From positions 404 through 48,799 of the forward strand of contig MNWN01000039.1 of NCBI GenBank assembly GCA_001872545.1: DNA of 48,396 bases, written 5' to 3'. Below, in pieces: positions 18,041 to 28,200 of this stretch. A program made the translations under genes and the position numbers. This DNA is from Parcubacteria group bacterium CG1_02_58_44 (GTDB taxonomy: Bacteria > Patescibacteriota > Patescibacteriia > SG8-24). The notes under the pieces were generated by a model, which saw only the letters and a list, made by a program, of their open reading frames with translations, made no database searches and was not told the origin of the DNA. The first letter of the stretch is position 1. Each line of letters starts with the position of its first letter.

Positions 18041-19156
18041 ATGCTCGGAGCAGTCATCATCTTTGTCGTCATTCTGTCGTTGGCGGTGTTCGTCCACGAG
18101 TGCGGACATTTTTTCTTTGCCCGGAAGTTCGGAGTGAAGGTCGAGGAATTCGGCTTCGGGTTTCCACCTCGTATCTACGGCTTCAAGCGCGGCGGAACGA
18201 TCTATTCAGTGAACGCCATTCCGGTCGGCGGCTTCGTCCGTCTGAAGGGGGAGTCGGGGAACAGTCGGGACAGGGACAGCTTCAGCAGCCAGTCGGTAGC
18301 CAAGCGGGCCGTCATCATCGGCGCCGGAGTGGTCATGAACGCGCTTTTGGCCTGGGTGCTGTTTACGGTCGGCTGCCTGTTCGGCCTGCCGCAGGTCGTA
18401 GGGGATGGCGCTGACCTGCCGGCCGGAGTCCGCGTCTCCGACCAGAGAGTCCATGTCGTGCAGGTATTGGAAGGATCGCCGGCCGACGAGGCGGGGATCA
18501 GGTCCGGGGACATCATCGTTTCGGCTGACGGTCGGTCGCTGGTCGCCGTGGCGGAGCTTTCGGCCCTGACCGGACAGACTGACAGTGCCGGCCTGATGTT
18601 GGCGCTCGATCGTGACGGCGAGACCGTCGAGGTCCGGGCTACACCGACCGTCCTACCGTCCGGACAGACCGGCATCGGCGTTCAGTTGGTCGAGACCGGT
18701 CTGGTCTCCTATCCTTTTTATCTCGCGCCGCTGCAGGGGCTGTACGTGACCGCAAGCTACACCTACGAGATCGCGTCGGTCTTCGTGCAGATCGTCGGTG
18801 ATCTGGTTACGGTTGGACATCCGTCGGTCGACGTTTCCGGACCGATCGGTATCGCCGTCATCACCGGAGAGGTGGCCAAGTTCGGCTTCCTGTACCTGCT
18901 GCAGTTCACCGCCCTGCTTTCCATTAACCTCGGCGTTCTGAACGTCTTGCCTCTGCCGGCGCTCGACGGCGGCCGGTTGCTTTTCCTGCTGATCGAGAGG
19001 CTGCGCGGTCGGTCGGTCGGCGCACGCATCGAAGGCCTGATCCATAACGTCGGCTTTCTCCTGCTGATGGTCATGGTCGTCGTCATAACTTACGGCGACG
19101 TGATAAAGTTCGGCGATCAGATACTTCAGTCAATTTCCGGCGCTTTTTCCGGCTAA
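18041..19156 (+). CDS. rseP: RseP/MmpA-type site-2 zinc metalloprotease (M50) with PDZ domain
   Basis: HECGHFFFARKFGVKVEEFGFGFPPR, PDZ region, NVLPLPALDGGRLLF. Confidence 0.94.
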   Translation: MLGAVIIFVVILSLAVFVHECGHFFFARKFGVKVEEFGFGFPPRIYGFKRGGTIYSVNAIPVGGFVRLKGESGNSRDRDSFSSQSVAKRAVIIGAGVVMNALLAWVLFTVGCLFGLPQVVGDGADLPAGVRVSDQRVHVVQVLEGSPADEAGIRSGDIIVSADGRSLVAVAELSALTGQTDSAGLMLALDRDGETVEVRATPTVLPSGQTGIGVQLVETGLVSYPFYLAPLQGLYVTASYTYEIASVFVQIVGDLVTVGHPSVDVSGPIGIAVITGEVAKFGFLYLLQFTALLSINLGVLNVLPLPALDGGRLLFLLIERLRGRSVGARIEGLIHNVGFLLLMVMVVVITYGDVIKFGDQILQSISGAFSG

Positions 19157-19161
19157 AACTT

Positions 19162-20223
19162 ATGAAGGACAAGCTGCTCAAACTCAAGGATAAGATAACG
19201 AAAGCCGTCGTCGGGGCATCGAACCTGTCCGATCTCGAGGCGGTCGAGGTCTTCAACCTGGGCCGCAAGAGCGAGTTCAGTCAGGCCATGAAGGAGCTGG
19301 GCGGACTGTCCGAAGGCGAACGGCGGGAGATCGGTCGGCTGGCCAACGAGGTCAAGCAGGAGATCGATGCAGCCGTCGGACGCCGTCGGCTGGAGCTGCA
19401 GCGGGCCAGGTTCGCCTCGCTGGCCGACCAGGATCGGATCGACGTGACCGTTCCCGGGGTCGAACCGCCGAAGGGCCATCTGCATCTCACCACCCAGGCC
19501 ATCGATGACATCGTCGGCATTTTTTCTCGGCTGGGCTTCACTCGGGTCAGGCATCCGGAGGTCGAATGGGACTGGTTTACCTTCGAGTCGCTCAACATGC
19601 CGCCCGACCATCCGGCCCGCGACGAATGGGAGACGTTCTTCGTCGACGCGCCGTCGCACCGCAAGCTGGGCAAGATGGTGCTGACGCCGCATACCACCTC
19701 CGGCAGTGCGCGTGAGCTGAAGAAGGGACGGCTGCCGATTCGCATGATCAACATCTCGAAGACCTACCGTCGGCAGATCGACGTATCGCATACGCCCATG
19801 TTCCACCAGTTCGAGGGACTGCTCGTCGACCGCGGTGTGACGGTCACCCATCTCAAGGGAGTGCTCGACCATTTCGCCCACGAGTTTTTCGGTCCGGACC
19901 GCCGGACGCGCCTGCGTCCTTTCCATTTCCGTTTTACCGAACCGAGCTTCGAAGTCGACATCAGCTGCGGCATCTGCGGCGGCACCGGTCGGCTGGAGGG
20001 CGGGTCCAAGTGCCGTCTGTGCAAGGAGGGCTGGCTGGAGCTGGGCGGCGCCGGCATGCTGCATCCTAACGTGCTCAAGGCCGGCGGCGTGGATCCGGAC
20101 GAGTATTCGGCCCTGGCTTTCGGTTGGGGAGTGGAGCGGACCATGATGATGCGTTCGGGCATCATGGTGGACGACATTCGTGTCCTGTACCGGAGCGATT
20201 TCCGGTTCCTGAATCAGTTTTGA
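19162..20223 (+). CDS. pheS: phenylalanyl-tRNA synthetase alpha subunit
   Basis: HPARDEWETFF, class II motifs, FRFTEPSFEVDI, AFGWGVERTMMMRSGI. Confidence 0.96.
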   Translation: MKDKLLKLKDKITKAVVGASNLSDLEAVEVFNLGRKSEFSQAMKELGGLSEGERREIGRLANEVKQEIDAAVGRRRLELQRARFASLADQDRIDVTVPGVEPPKGHLHLTTQAIDDIVGIFSRLGFTRVRHPEVEWDWFTFESLNMPPDHPARDEWETFFVDAPSHRKLGKMVLTPHTTSGSARELKKGRLPIRMINISKTYRRQIDVSHTPMFHQFEGLLVDRGVTVTHLKGVLDHFAHEFFGPDRRTRLRPFHFRFTEPSFEVDISCGICGGTGRLEGGSKCRLCKEGWLELGGAGMLHPNVLKAGGVDPDEYSALAFGWGVERTMMMRSGIMVDDIRVLYRSDFRFLNQF

Positions 20224-20234
20224 ATCGACCACCT

Positions 20235-22664
20235 ATGAACATGCTTGTCTCGTACAACTGGATCAGGGAATTCGTCGGACTGAAGGAATCACCGGAGGAT
20301 TTTGCGCGCCGCATTTCTCTGTCCGGTCCGTCGGTCGAGAGGCTGTATCCGCAGGGTTCGCAGTTCGACGGCATGGTCATCGGACGTATCGTCGAGGTCA
20401 AGCCCCATCCGAACGCCGACAAGCTGAAGATCGCCGTGACCGACCTGGGGACCGAGAGGTCGAATATCGTCTGCGGAGGCAGCAACCTGACTGTGGACAT
20501 GAAGGTGGTGGTGGCACTGTCCGGCGCGATGGTGCGCTGGCACGGCAGCGGCGAGCCGGTTCGTCTGGAGTCGACCGAGATTCGCGGTGTCAGGAGCGAC
20601 GGCATGATCTGTGGAGCCAATGAGATCGGTCTGGAGGAGGCCTTTCCGCATGCCGAGCGCGAAATACTGGACATGAGCTGGTGCAAGGCCAAGCCGGGCA
20701 CCCGTCTGGCCAAGGCACTTGACCTGGACGACACGGTTTTCGATATTGAAGTGACGACCAACCGGCCGGACGCGTTTTCCGCGGTCGGCCTGGCCCGCGA
20801 GGCGGCGGCTATCTTCGAGGTTCCGTTTCTTCACAAGGAGGCGCTGGTCCCGTCGTTGGCCAAGTCGGTCGATCCGCTGCCGCTGACCGTCCTGAACGAC
20901 GAACTCAAGCTCTGTACTCGCTATCAGGCCGTGGTCATGGACGGGATCGAGGTCGGTCCGTCGCCCTGGTGGCTGAAGAGTCGGCTGCATCTGGCCGGCA
21001 TCCGGTCGATCAACAACGTCGTGGACATCACCAACTACGTGATGCTGGAGCTGGGCCAGCCCATGCACGCCTTCGACTACGACACCCTGACCGGCAACAC
21101 CATCCGCATCCGTCAGGCCAGGCCCAAGGAGTCGATCAGGCTGCTCGACGGCAGTCAGAAGTCCCTGGCGGCGTCGCATCTGGTGATCGCCGACGAGGAC
21201 AAGCCGATCGCCGTGGCCGGAGTGATGGGCGGCGAGGATACCGGCGTGACGGATCGGACTAAGCGGATCGTGTTTGAGGCGGCGACCTTCGATCCGGTCT
21301 CCGTGCGACGGACCGGCCGTGACCTGGACCTGCGTTCCGATTCGTCGCTGCGGTTCGAGAAGGGACTGCCCGAGGAACAGACCCAGACCGCACTGGCGCG
21401 GGCGATCGAACTGTGTCAGAAGGTAGCCTGCGGCCGGATGGTCAGCACGGTTTTCGACCTGCGCAGCACGCCGCACAAGAAGGTCAAGTACTCGTTCCGT
21501 CCGGAACGCGCCGAGCAGCTCATCGGAGTGAAGGTTCCGACCGTCCGCATGGTCAAGATCCTAAAGTCGCTCGGTTTCGGCGTGACCAGGCGTTCGCCCT
21601 TCAGGAAGGGGAAGGCCCTCTATGACGTCGAGGTGCCGTACTGGCGTGTCCGTGACATTGAGGGCGAGCGGGACTTTGCCGAGGAGATCGCCCGGATTTA
21701 CGGCTACTCTAACCTGCCGTCCGAGATTCCGAACGGCGAGCTGCCGGTCGACCCGGTCGACCCGGTTCTTCTGTCCGAGGGACAGCTCAAGCGGTTTTTC
21801 GCCTCGTTGGGCTTCACTGAAATTTTGAATTACTCGCTCGTATCGTCGGAACTGCTGGCCAAGGCCGGCTACGATGCCAAGGACTGCCTCCGGCTGTCCA
21901 ATCCGCTGTCGTCCGATTTCGAGTTTTTGCGTCCGTCGCTCATTCCTGGCCTGCTCGAGACAGTCAACGAAAACAGCGGTTTGTTTCCGGACGGTGAGGT
22001 GTTCGAGATAAGTAACGTCTACATCAAGAATGCCGGGGCCAATTTGCCGGACGAGCGGCTGGTGGTACTGCTGGCCGCCTACGGTCCGGACGACGACGGC
22101 GACCGCCTTTTCCGTCGGGTCAAGGGCGTACTGGAGGCCGAATTCGGGGTCATGCACCGTCGAGTGGAGATGTGTCGGGAGGTCTCCGTCGAAAGTCGGC
22201 TGTGGAATCCCGGACGGACGGTGGACCTGTATGTCGGCGATACCGCCATTGGCACCCTGGGCGAGATACATCCCGAGGTTCTCGAGTCGTTCGGTATCGA
22301 CGGACGTGTCTGTACGGCCGAATTCGACCTGTCTGTCCTGGTTGGCGCGGCGGCGACGGAAACCAGATATCAGCCCATCCCGCTGTTCCCGCCAATCCGT
22401 CGTGACCTGTCAGTGATCGTACCGGAAGCGGTCGAGTACGGTGCCGTAGAGACGGCGATCAGCGGCGTTTCGGACGTGCTGCGCGAGATACGGCTGTTTG
22501 ACATCTATGCCGGAGAGGGGATTCCCGACGGTCACAAGAGCTTTTCGCTGCATCTGACCTTCCGTCACGACGACCGGACCTTGACCGCCGAGGAGATCGA
22601 CGGCGAGGTCGGAAAGATCGTCAAGTTGCTGGCCGGCAAGCTTCAGGCCAGATTGAGGGACTGA
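20235..22664 (+). CDS. pheT: phenylalanyl-tRNA synthetase beta subunit
   Basis: ORF 20124..22664; real start likely Met 20235 (MNMLVSYNWIREFVG). VVDITNYVMLELGQPMHAFD, B5 and FDX-ACB regions. Confidence 0.96.
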   Translation: MNMLVSYNWIREFVGLKESPEDFARRISLSGPSVERLYPQGSQFDGMVIGRIVEVKPHPNADKLKIAVTDLGTERSNIVCGGSNLTVDMKVVVALSGAMVRWHGSGEPVRLESTEIRGVRSDGMICGANEIGLEEAFPHAEREILDMSWCKAKPGTRLAKALDLDDTVFDIEVTTNRPDAFSAVGLAREAAAIFEVPFLHKEALVPSLAKSVDPLPLTVLNDELKLCTRYQAVVMDGIEVGPSPWWLKSRLHLAGIRSINNVVDITNYVMLELGQPMHAFDYDTLTGNTIRIRQARPKESIRLLDGSQKSLAASHLVIADEDKPIAVAGVMGGEDTGVTDRTKRIVFEAATFDPVSVRRTGRDLDLRSDSSLRFEKGLPEEQTQTALARAIELCQKVACGRMVSTVFDLRSTPHKKVKYSFRPERAEQLIGVKVPTVRMVKILKSLGFGVTRRSPFRKGKALYDVEVPYWRVRDIEGERDFAEEIARIYGYSNLPSEIPNGELPVDPVDPVLLSEGQLKRFFASLGFTEILNYSLVSSELLAKAGYDAKDCLRLSNPLSSDFEFLRPSLIPGLLETVNENSGLFPDGEVFEISNVYIKNAGANLPDERLVVLLAAYGPDDDGDRLFRRVKGVLEAEFGVMHRRVEMCREVSVESRLWNPGRTVDLYVGDTAIGTLGEIHPEVLESFGIDGRVCTAEFDLSVLVGAAATETRYQPIPLFPPIRRDLSVIVPEAVEYGAVETAISGVSDVLREIRLFDIYAGEGIPDGHKSFSLHLTFRHDDRTLTAEEIDGEVGKIVKLLAGKLQARLRD

Positions 22665-22695
22665 TCGAATTACGTTTTGGTTTTATGAAAGAGAG

Positions 22696-22726
22696 TCCGG
22701 CGGGCGCATTGCCTGCCGGATTTATT
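22696..22726 (+). terminator. Rho-independent terminator after pheT
   Basis: tccggcgggc-gcatt-gcctgccgga then tttatttt. Confidence 0.85.
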
Positions 22727-22822
22727 TTGTGGCTTTTGGTCATGTCGAACCGGCTTTCTCTTAGCCCCACGGCTAACAATCTGCTATAGTTACAATCGAT
22801 AACAAATTATTTTTGTACCTTT

Positions 22823-23131
22823 ATGCTTATTGAGTCCAGCAAAGACCTTCTCTACATGGTTCTGGCCTTCAGCGTTCTTTGGCTGACGGTCTTTCTGTCG
22901 TGGCTTCTCTACTACGTCATCGCTATCGTTCGTGACACCGAGTCGCTGGTGTGGCAGGTTCGCGGTGCGGTGGAGAAGGTCGAGGACTTCGCCAGGTCGG
23001 CGCATGACAAGATGGAACGTTCGGCCGCATCGTTCACGCTGGTGGCCCAGGCAGTCAGGGAACTGATCAGCTGGGGCATTCAGGAACGGGCCAAGGGAGC
23101 CCTGAAGAAGAAAAAGGCCGTCAAGAAGTGA
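22823..23131 (+). CDS. small single-TM protein (102 aa)
   Basis: N-terminal TM, then charged helix with Lys-rich tail; preceded by TGCTATAGT box at 22782-22790 and followed by a terminator. Confidence 0.7.
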   Translation: MLIESSKDLLYMVLAFSVLWLTVFLSWLLYYVIAIVRDTESLVWQVRGAVEKVEDFARSAHDKMERSAASFTLVAQAVRELISWGIQERAKGALKKKKAVKK

Positions 23132-23152
23132 CGGTCTGCTGTACGGAAAAAT

Positions 23153-23181
23153 AGAGGCGGCTTCTGCCGTCTCTTTGCTTT
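23153..23181 (+). terminator. Rho-independent terminator
   Basis: agaggcggc-ttct-gccgtctct then ttgcttt. Confidence 0.85.
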
Positions 23182-23294
23182 AGGTAGTTTTTCGGGGAGT
23201 TTCTTCCTGAAGGCGACATCTTCAAAGGACTTGAAAGCCGGCTGGACAACGACTAACGTAATGGTGGTTGGTGACTTAACTAAACTTTCGTTCT

Positions 23295-24443
23295 ATGTCG
23301 GAAAGGTATTTGGAGATCGAATCTGAATTACGGTCGTCGTTTAGTTTTAGGGAACAGATGACAAGGCTCGTTCGAGAGAAGTTTCCGGAGTACGAGTCTT
23401 TTACTGCGGAGCAGCAGGATCGGATGGATTCGGAAAAGGCAAGGCGTGATGCGGCTGTTTTGTCATCGGACGTGACAGACCTGCTGCATGAATATGGGAT
23501 TAGCCAGAAGTTTTTGGATCGTCTGATTGAGGTAAATCAGGAACAGGCATTTGCCGATCAGTCTGACGGAACAGAAAGTGAATCTCGGAGTAGAGTTTTC
23601 GTACTTTCGGTGGATAGTCATTTTTCCGCCGACATGCGCCTGCCGGACGGTTACGGCTATAAGGGTGGTGCGGCTCGGGTCTTGCTGGAAAGGGCTTTGG
23701 GTATAGATGTGTCAGGTCAGCCACGTGACTTGGATGTAATTCGTTTGTCTTGGCGGAAGCCAGAAAAAGATTTGGATGTCCAGGTCGGATATGAATTTAT
23801 GCCCGATGACATGGAGACCGGAAACGGTGTCGAGGTTATTGGTGACGAATGGGAATATTTTGACAGTCGTGATCTGACTCTCAACCAGGTTTGGGCCAAT
23901 GACACGGAAATTCGGCTGACTGAGGCCTGTCTGTTGGATACGGTTCGGCATATTCTTCGACCGACTGAGTATGAACGTCGACAGAAGGTGTCGAAACATG
24001 ACGGTGCAGAGGTAGGCAACAAGATGATGGCCAAAATGATTCGTCTGTACGTCGATTTGGTTGAACAGTACGGTTATGCCGAGTTGATTGGTCTGGACGT
24101 CTGGATGGTCGAGTCAAGCTTCATTTCTCCTTTTTGGCTGGCAGTTAATTTGGATCGGGCTTTTGAAAACGGAACGGCAGACCAGTTTTTCTCCGAGATT
24201 AAGAGGTTGAGACAGGTTCCGGATAAGGTTAAATCGGCTGAAGAGGCCGGCGTTTACCTTTTGAGGCTGATGAGTCAAAGTGATTTTTATTTCCGAAACG
24301 CACCGATTGAACAGTACGAATACGAGAACCTTCTGGATGAAACGACAGGAGTGACTATTTTTCCGTTCTCGAAAGAGGATGGTGAACTCGATGAGTACGA
24401 CATTCTGCCGTTTAGTTTGGGGCACGGACGCGGTCGGGGTTGA
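23295..24443 (+). CDS. putative CCA/poly(A)-polymerase-type nucleotidyltransferase-like protein
   Basis: GYKGGAARVLLERALG...PRDLDVIRLSW resembles GGxxRDxL...DxD; SRDLTLNQVWANDTEIRLTEACLLDTVRHILRP resembles RRDFTINA...D...G..DL....LR. Confidence 0.55.
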   Translation: MSERYLEIESELRSSFSFREQMTRLVREKFPEYESFTAEQQDRMDSEKARRDAAVLSSDVTDLLHEYGISQKFLDRLIEVNQEQAFADQSDGTESESRSRVFVLSVDSHFSADMRLPDGYGYKGGAARVLLERALGIDVSGQPRDLDVIRLSWRKPEKDLDVQVGYEFMPDDMETGNGVEVIGDEWEYFDSRDLTLNQVWANDTEIRLTEACLLDTVRHILRPTEYERRQKVSKHDGAEVGNKMMAKMIRLYVDLVEQYGYAELIGLDVWMVESSFISPFWLAVNLDRAFENGTADQFFSEIKRLRQVPDKVKSAEEAGVYLLRLMSQSDFYFRNAPIEQYEYENLLDETTGVTIFPFSKEDGELDEYDILPFSLGHGRGRG

Positions 24444-24615
24444 GGATTGGAATTAAGGTTCTTTTGTCAAGTTGTCCGCTTGTATAGGGTGGGGTAAGTT
24501 GCAACTCAACTGTCTTGAAGCGGCCATTTCATTAAGTTATGGGCGGTGAGTTGTTTACGGTATGGATCTAGCGTTATCGCCCCCTTCGTGACTCGTTGTT
24601 TGTGATCTGATCCAT

Positions 24616-27600
24616 ATGCCCTCGAAATTCGTTCATCTCCACGTCCATTCCCACTACTCGATGCTTCGGGCCCTGCCGCAGATCAAGGGTCTGGTTAAGA
24701 ACGCCAAGGATTTGGGTATGGATGCGGTGGCGCTCACCGATTACGGGGCCATGTACGGCGGGGTCGAGTTCTATCAGGCCTGCCTCAAGCAGGAGATCAA
24801 GCCGATCATCGGAATGTGCGCTTATGTGGCGCTCGACCGGCTGATCGACAAGCGGCCGCGTATCGACGACCAGAACTATCAGTTGGTGCTTTTGGCCGAG
24901 AACTTGGAGGGCTATCGCAATTTGCTGCAGCTTGCGACCGTTGCCAGCGTCGACGGCTTCTACTACCGGCCGCGCATCGACAAGGAAGTGCTGCGGAAGC
25001 ATTCGGCCGGACTGATCGGACTGTCGGGCGGATTGTCGGGCGAGATCAACAAGGCCCTGAACCTCGACGACTGGACGCGGGCCGAACGGGTCGCCCGCGA
25101 GTACGCCGACATTTTCGGTTCGGACAACTTTTTTCTGGAGATACAGGACCATCCGGAGCTCGACGAGCAGAATGCCAGGAATGAGGACCTTCGAAAGTTG
25201 TCCGTGGAAATCGGTTTGCCGCTCGTCGCCACCAAGGACGTACACTATCTCCAGCCGGACGACGCCGAGGCTCACGACGTTCTGATGTGCGTCGGCGCCG
25301 GCAAGACCGTACAGGACGATCGACGCAAGACGATGACCAACGCCGACTATTCGTTCGTTTCCGGCGAGCATATGGAGCAGGTCTTCGCCGACGTGCCCGA
25401 GGCGATTGAGAACACCCACCGTATCGCCGACCGCTGTAATGTCGAACTGGACTTGGACAAATGGTACTTTGCCGACTTCAAGATTCCGGAAGGCAAAACC
25501 TATGACGAGCAGCTGCGCGAGGAGACGATCAGGGGTATCGATGAAAAGTTTCCCGAGGTCACCGACGTCATTCGCGAACGGATGGAGTATGAGCTGGACG
25601 TCATCAAGACTAAGGGTTACGCGTCGTATTTCTTGATCGTCTCCGACTACATGAGGTTTGCCAAGAGGCAGGGGATTGCGGCCACGACCAGGGGATCGGC
25701 TGCCGGTTCGCTGGTTTCCTACGCGATCGACATCGTGCCGGTCAATCCGCTGACCTACAACCTGCCGTTCGAGCGGTTCCTCAATCCGATGCGTCCGTCC
25801 GCACCCGACATCGACGGCGACTTCGAGGACTCGCGGCGCGACGAGATGATCGCCTACGTCACCGAGAAGTATGGCCACGACAAGGTGGCGCAGATCGGGA
25901 CTTACGGCACGTTGGCCGCGCGTGGTGCGGTTCGCGACGTAGGTCGGGCGCTCGGCTTGCCCTACGCCTTCTGCGACCGGGTGGCCAAACTGGTGCCGAT
26001 GGGCAGTCAGGGGTTCGCCATGACCATCGCCCGGGCGCTCGAGGAGGAGCCGGAGCTCAAGGAACTCCATGATACCGACCCTCAGGTCAGGAAGCTGCTC
26101 GGTCTGGCCCAGAAGGTCGAGGGCAGCGCTCGCCACTGTTCGGTGCATGCGGCCGGGGTGGTGATCGCGCCGCGCCCGCTCACCGAGTACACCGCCCTGC
26201 AGAAGGAGACCGGAGGCGAGAAGCTGATCACTCAATATGACATGCACCAGGTGGAGGCGGCCGGCGTGGTCAAGATGGACTTCCTCGGCATCCGCAACCT
26301 GTCGATCTTGGGTCTGGCGGTCAAGACCATCAGGAAGACCAAGGGCATCGACATAGACATCTACGACATCCCGCTCGACGACCCCAAGACCTATGCCCTG
26401 CTGAAGCGCGGCGACACGACCGGCCTGTTCCAGCTCGGCGGTTCGGGCATGACCAAGTACCTGACCCAGCTCGAGCCGACTACGGTCACGGACATCATGG
26501 CCATGGTCGCGCTCTACCGTCCGGGTCCGATCGAGTCCATCCCCGAGTTCATTCGTCGCAAGCACGATCCGTCGCTCATCGACTATCCCGACCCGCGACT
26601 CAGGGAGGCGCTCGAGGCGAGCTACGGACTGCTGGTCTATCAGGACGACGTCATGCTTACGGCTATTACGCTCGCCGGCTACGACTGGTTGGAGGCGGAC
26701 AAGCTGCGGAAGGCCATGGGCAAAAAGATTCCGGCCGAGATGGCCAGACAGAAGGATAAGTTCATCACCGGCTGCCAGGAGTTCGGCGGACTGTCCGAGG
26801 TAAAGGCCTGGGAGCTATGGCGGCTGATTGAGCCGTTTGCGGCTTACGGTTTCAACAAGGCTCACGCCTGCAGTTATGGCATGGTGGCCTATCAGACCGC
26901 CTACCTGAAGGCCAACTGGACCGCCGAGTACATGGCGGCGCTCCTGACCTGCGAGTCGCATGACCTCGACGAGGTGGCGGTCGTCGTGCAGGAATGCGAA
27001 CGTCTCGGCATCAAGGTCCTGCCGCCGTCCGTCAACGAGTCGTTGGTCGATTTTACCTACATCGACGACCAGACCGTCCGTTTCGGGTTGCGGGCGATCA
27101 AGAACGTGGGTATCGACGTGGCTCGGGCACTCATCGACGAGCGCAAGTCGGGTGGCACCTACCGTTCGATCTCCGACATGGCCTCGAGGGTGGAGACCAA
27201 GAGCTTCAACAAGCGCGTGCTGGAGTCGCTGATCAAGGCCGGAGCCATGGACTGCCTGGGCGAGCGCAATCAGCTGTTGGCCTCGCTCGACCAGATTCTG
27301 CAGTTTAACCGCAGTGCCATGAAGGATGCAGCATCAGGTCAGAGCAACTTGTTCGCTTCTGCTCCGGTCCTGGGGCACGAGGCGTCGGTCGCGCTGCGCG
27401 AGGTTCCGCCGGCCACCAAACGCGAGAAGTTGGCTTGGGAGAGGGAACTGCTGGGGCTTTACGTCTCCGAGCATCCGTTCGCCGAATACGCTCAGGTGTT
27501 CAAGGGCCTGTTGACGTCGATCGCCGACATTCGCGGACAGAAGGGGCAGGTCGGACTCTTCCGTGTCGCCGGCAACCTGTCCGACGTGCGCGAGATATTG

Positions 27601-28104
27601 ACCAAGAAGAAGCAGGAACCGATGGCCTTCGCCAAGCTGGACGACGGTTCGGGCGAAGTCGAGGTGGTGGTCTTTCCGCGCACCTACGGCGAGTCCAAGG
27701 CCTGCTGGATCAAGGACCAGCCGGTGCTGGTCGAGGGCAAGTACGACGAACGCGACGGCGACCCTAAGGTGATCTGCGAGAAGGCTACGGCGCTGTCGTC
27801 GGAGAACGCGGTCGACGTGCGGGACATGCTGACCTTGGGTGGGCGCAAGGCCTCGGTCTCCGGTGCGACAATGACCATGGCCACGGAACAGGTTCTGGTC
27901 CGGGTTCCGCCGACTATGGCACCGTCGATCGCTCAGGAACTAAAACGGGTCTTCGAGAAATATCCCGGCGGACGGCGGGTCGTCCTGGTCGTCAAGGATG
28001 GCGGCAGCGAAAAACAGATCGAGACCAGCTTTCGGGTGGCGGTCTCGAGCGACCTGATCGTCTCGGTCGAGCGTCTGTTCGGACGTGGTGCGGTGCGGGG
28101 CTGA
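24616..28104 (+). CDS. dnaE: DNA polymerase III alpha subunit
   Basis: PHP domain HLHVHSHYSMLRALPQIKGLV, RGSAAGSLVSYAIDIVPVNPL, PDIDGDFEDSRRDEMI, KMDFLGIRNLS. Confidence 0.97.
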   Translation: MPSKFVHLHVHSHYSMLRALPQIKGLVKNAKDLGMDAVALTDYGAMYGGVEFYQACLKQEIKPIIGMCAYVALDRLIDKRPRIDDQNYQLVLLAENLEGYRNLLQLATVASVDGFYYRPRIDKEVLRKHSAGLIGLSGGLSGEINKALNLDDWTRAERVAREYADIFGSDNFFLEIQDHPELDEQNARNEDLRKLSVEIGLPLVATKDVHYLQPDDAEAHDVLMCVGAGKTVQDDRRKTMTNADYSFVSGEHMEQVFADVPEAIENTHRIADRCNVELDLDKWYFADFKIPEGKTYDEQLREETIRGIDEKFPEVTDVIRERMEYELDVIKTKGYASYFLIVSDYMRFAKRQGIAATTRGSAAGSLVSYAIDIVPVNPLTYNLPFERFLNPMRPSAPDIDGDFEDSRRDEMIAYVTEKYGHDKVAQIGTYGTLAARGAVRDVGRALGLPYAFCDRVAKLVPMGSQGFAMTIARALEEEPELKELHDTDPQVRKLLGLAQKVEGSARHCSVHAAGVVIAPRPLTEYTALQKETGGEKLITQYDMHQVEAAGVVKMDFLGIRNLSILGLAVKTIRKTKGIDIDIYDIPLDDPKTYALLKRGDTTGLFQLGGSGMTKYLTQLEPTTVTDIMAMVALYRPGPIESIPEFIRRKHDPSLIDYPDPRLREALEASYGLLVYQDDVMLTAITLAGYDWLEADKLRKAMGKKIPAEMARQKDKFITGCQEFGGLSEVKAWELWRLIEPFAAYGFNKAHACSYGMVAYQTAYLKANWTAEYMAALLTCESHDLDEVAVVVQECERLGIKVLPPSVNESLVDFTYIDDQTVRFGLRAIKNVGIDVARALIDERKSGGTYRSISDMASRVETKSFNKRVLESLIKAGAMDCLGERNQLLASLDQILQFNRSAMKDAASGQSNLFASAPVLGHEASVALREVPPATKREKLAWERELLGLYVSEHPFAEYAQVFKGLLTSIADIRGQKGQVGLFRVAGNLSDVREILTKKKQEPMAFAKLDDGSGEVEVVVFPRTYGESKACWIKDQPVLVEGKYDERDGDPKVICEKATALSSENAVDVRDMLTLGGRKASVSGATMTMATEQVLVRVPPTMAPSIAQELKRVFEKYPGGRRVVLVVKDGGSEKQIETSFRVAVSSDLIVSVERLFGRGAVRG

Positions 28105-28200
28105 ACTCTACGTTGGAGACCGGTCAGGTTCGGTATCGGTCGCTGTCTGGGGCGTTCACCCTGCCCAATTAGGTTCGATCGTGCTACATTTAAGGCGGCT

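Noticed and set aside
19153-20232. 359-aa minus-strand ORF opposite pheS
   Set aside because: Shadow of PheS; no own motifs.
20289-21476. 395-aa minus-strand ORF opposite pheT
   Set aside because: Shadow of PheT; low-complexity H/R/Q-rich composition.
24574-26565. 663-aa minus-strand ORF opposite dnaE
   Set aside because: Entirely antisense to a clear dnaE; shadow ORF caused by high GC codon bias.
28165-28190. tRNA-like T-loop (ggttcgatc)
   Set aside because: No acceptor, D or anticodon arms can be formed around it.
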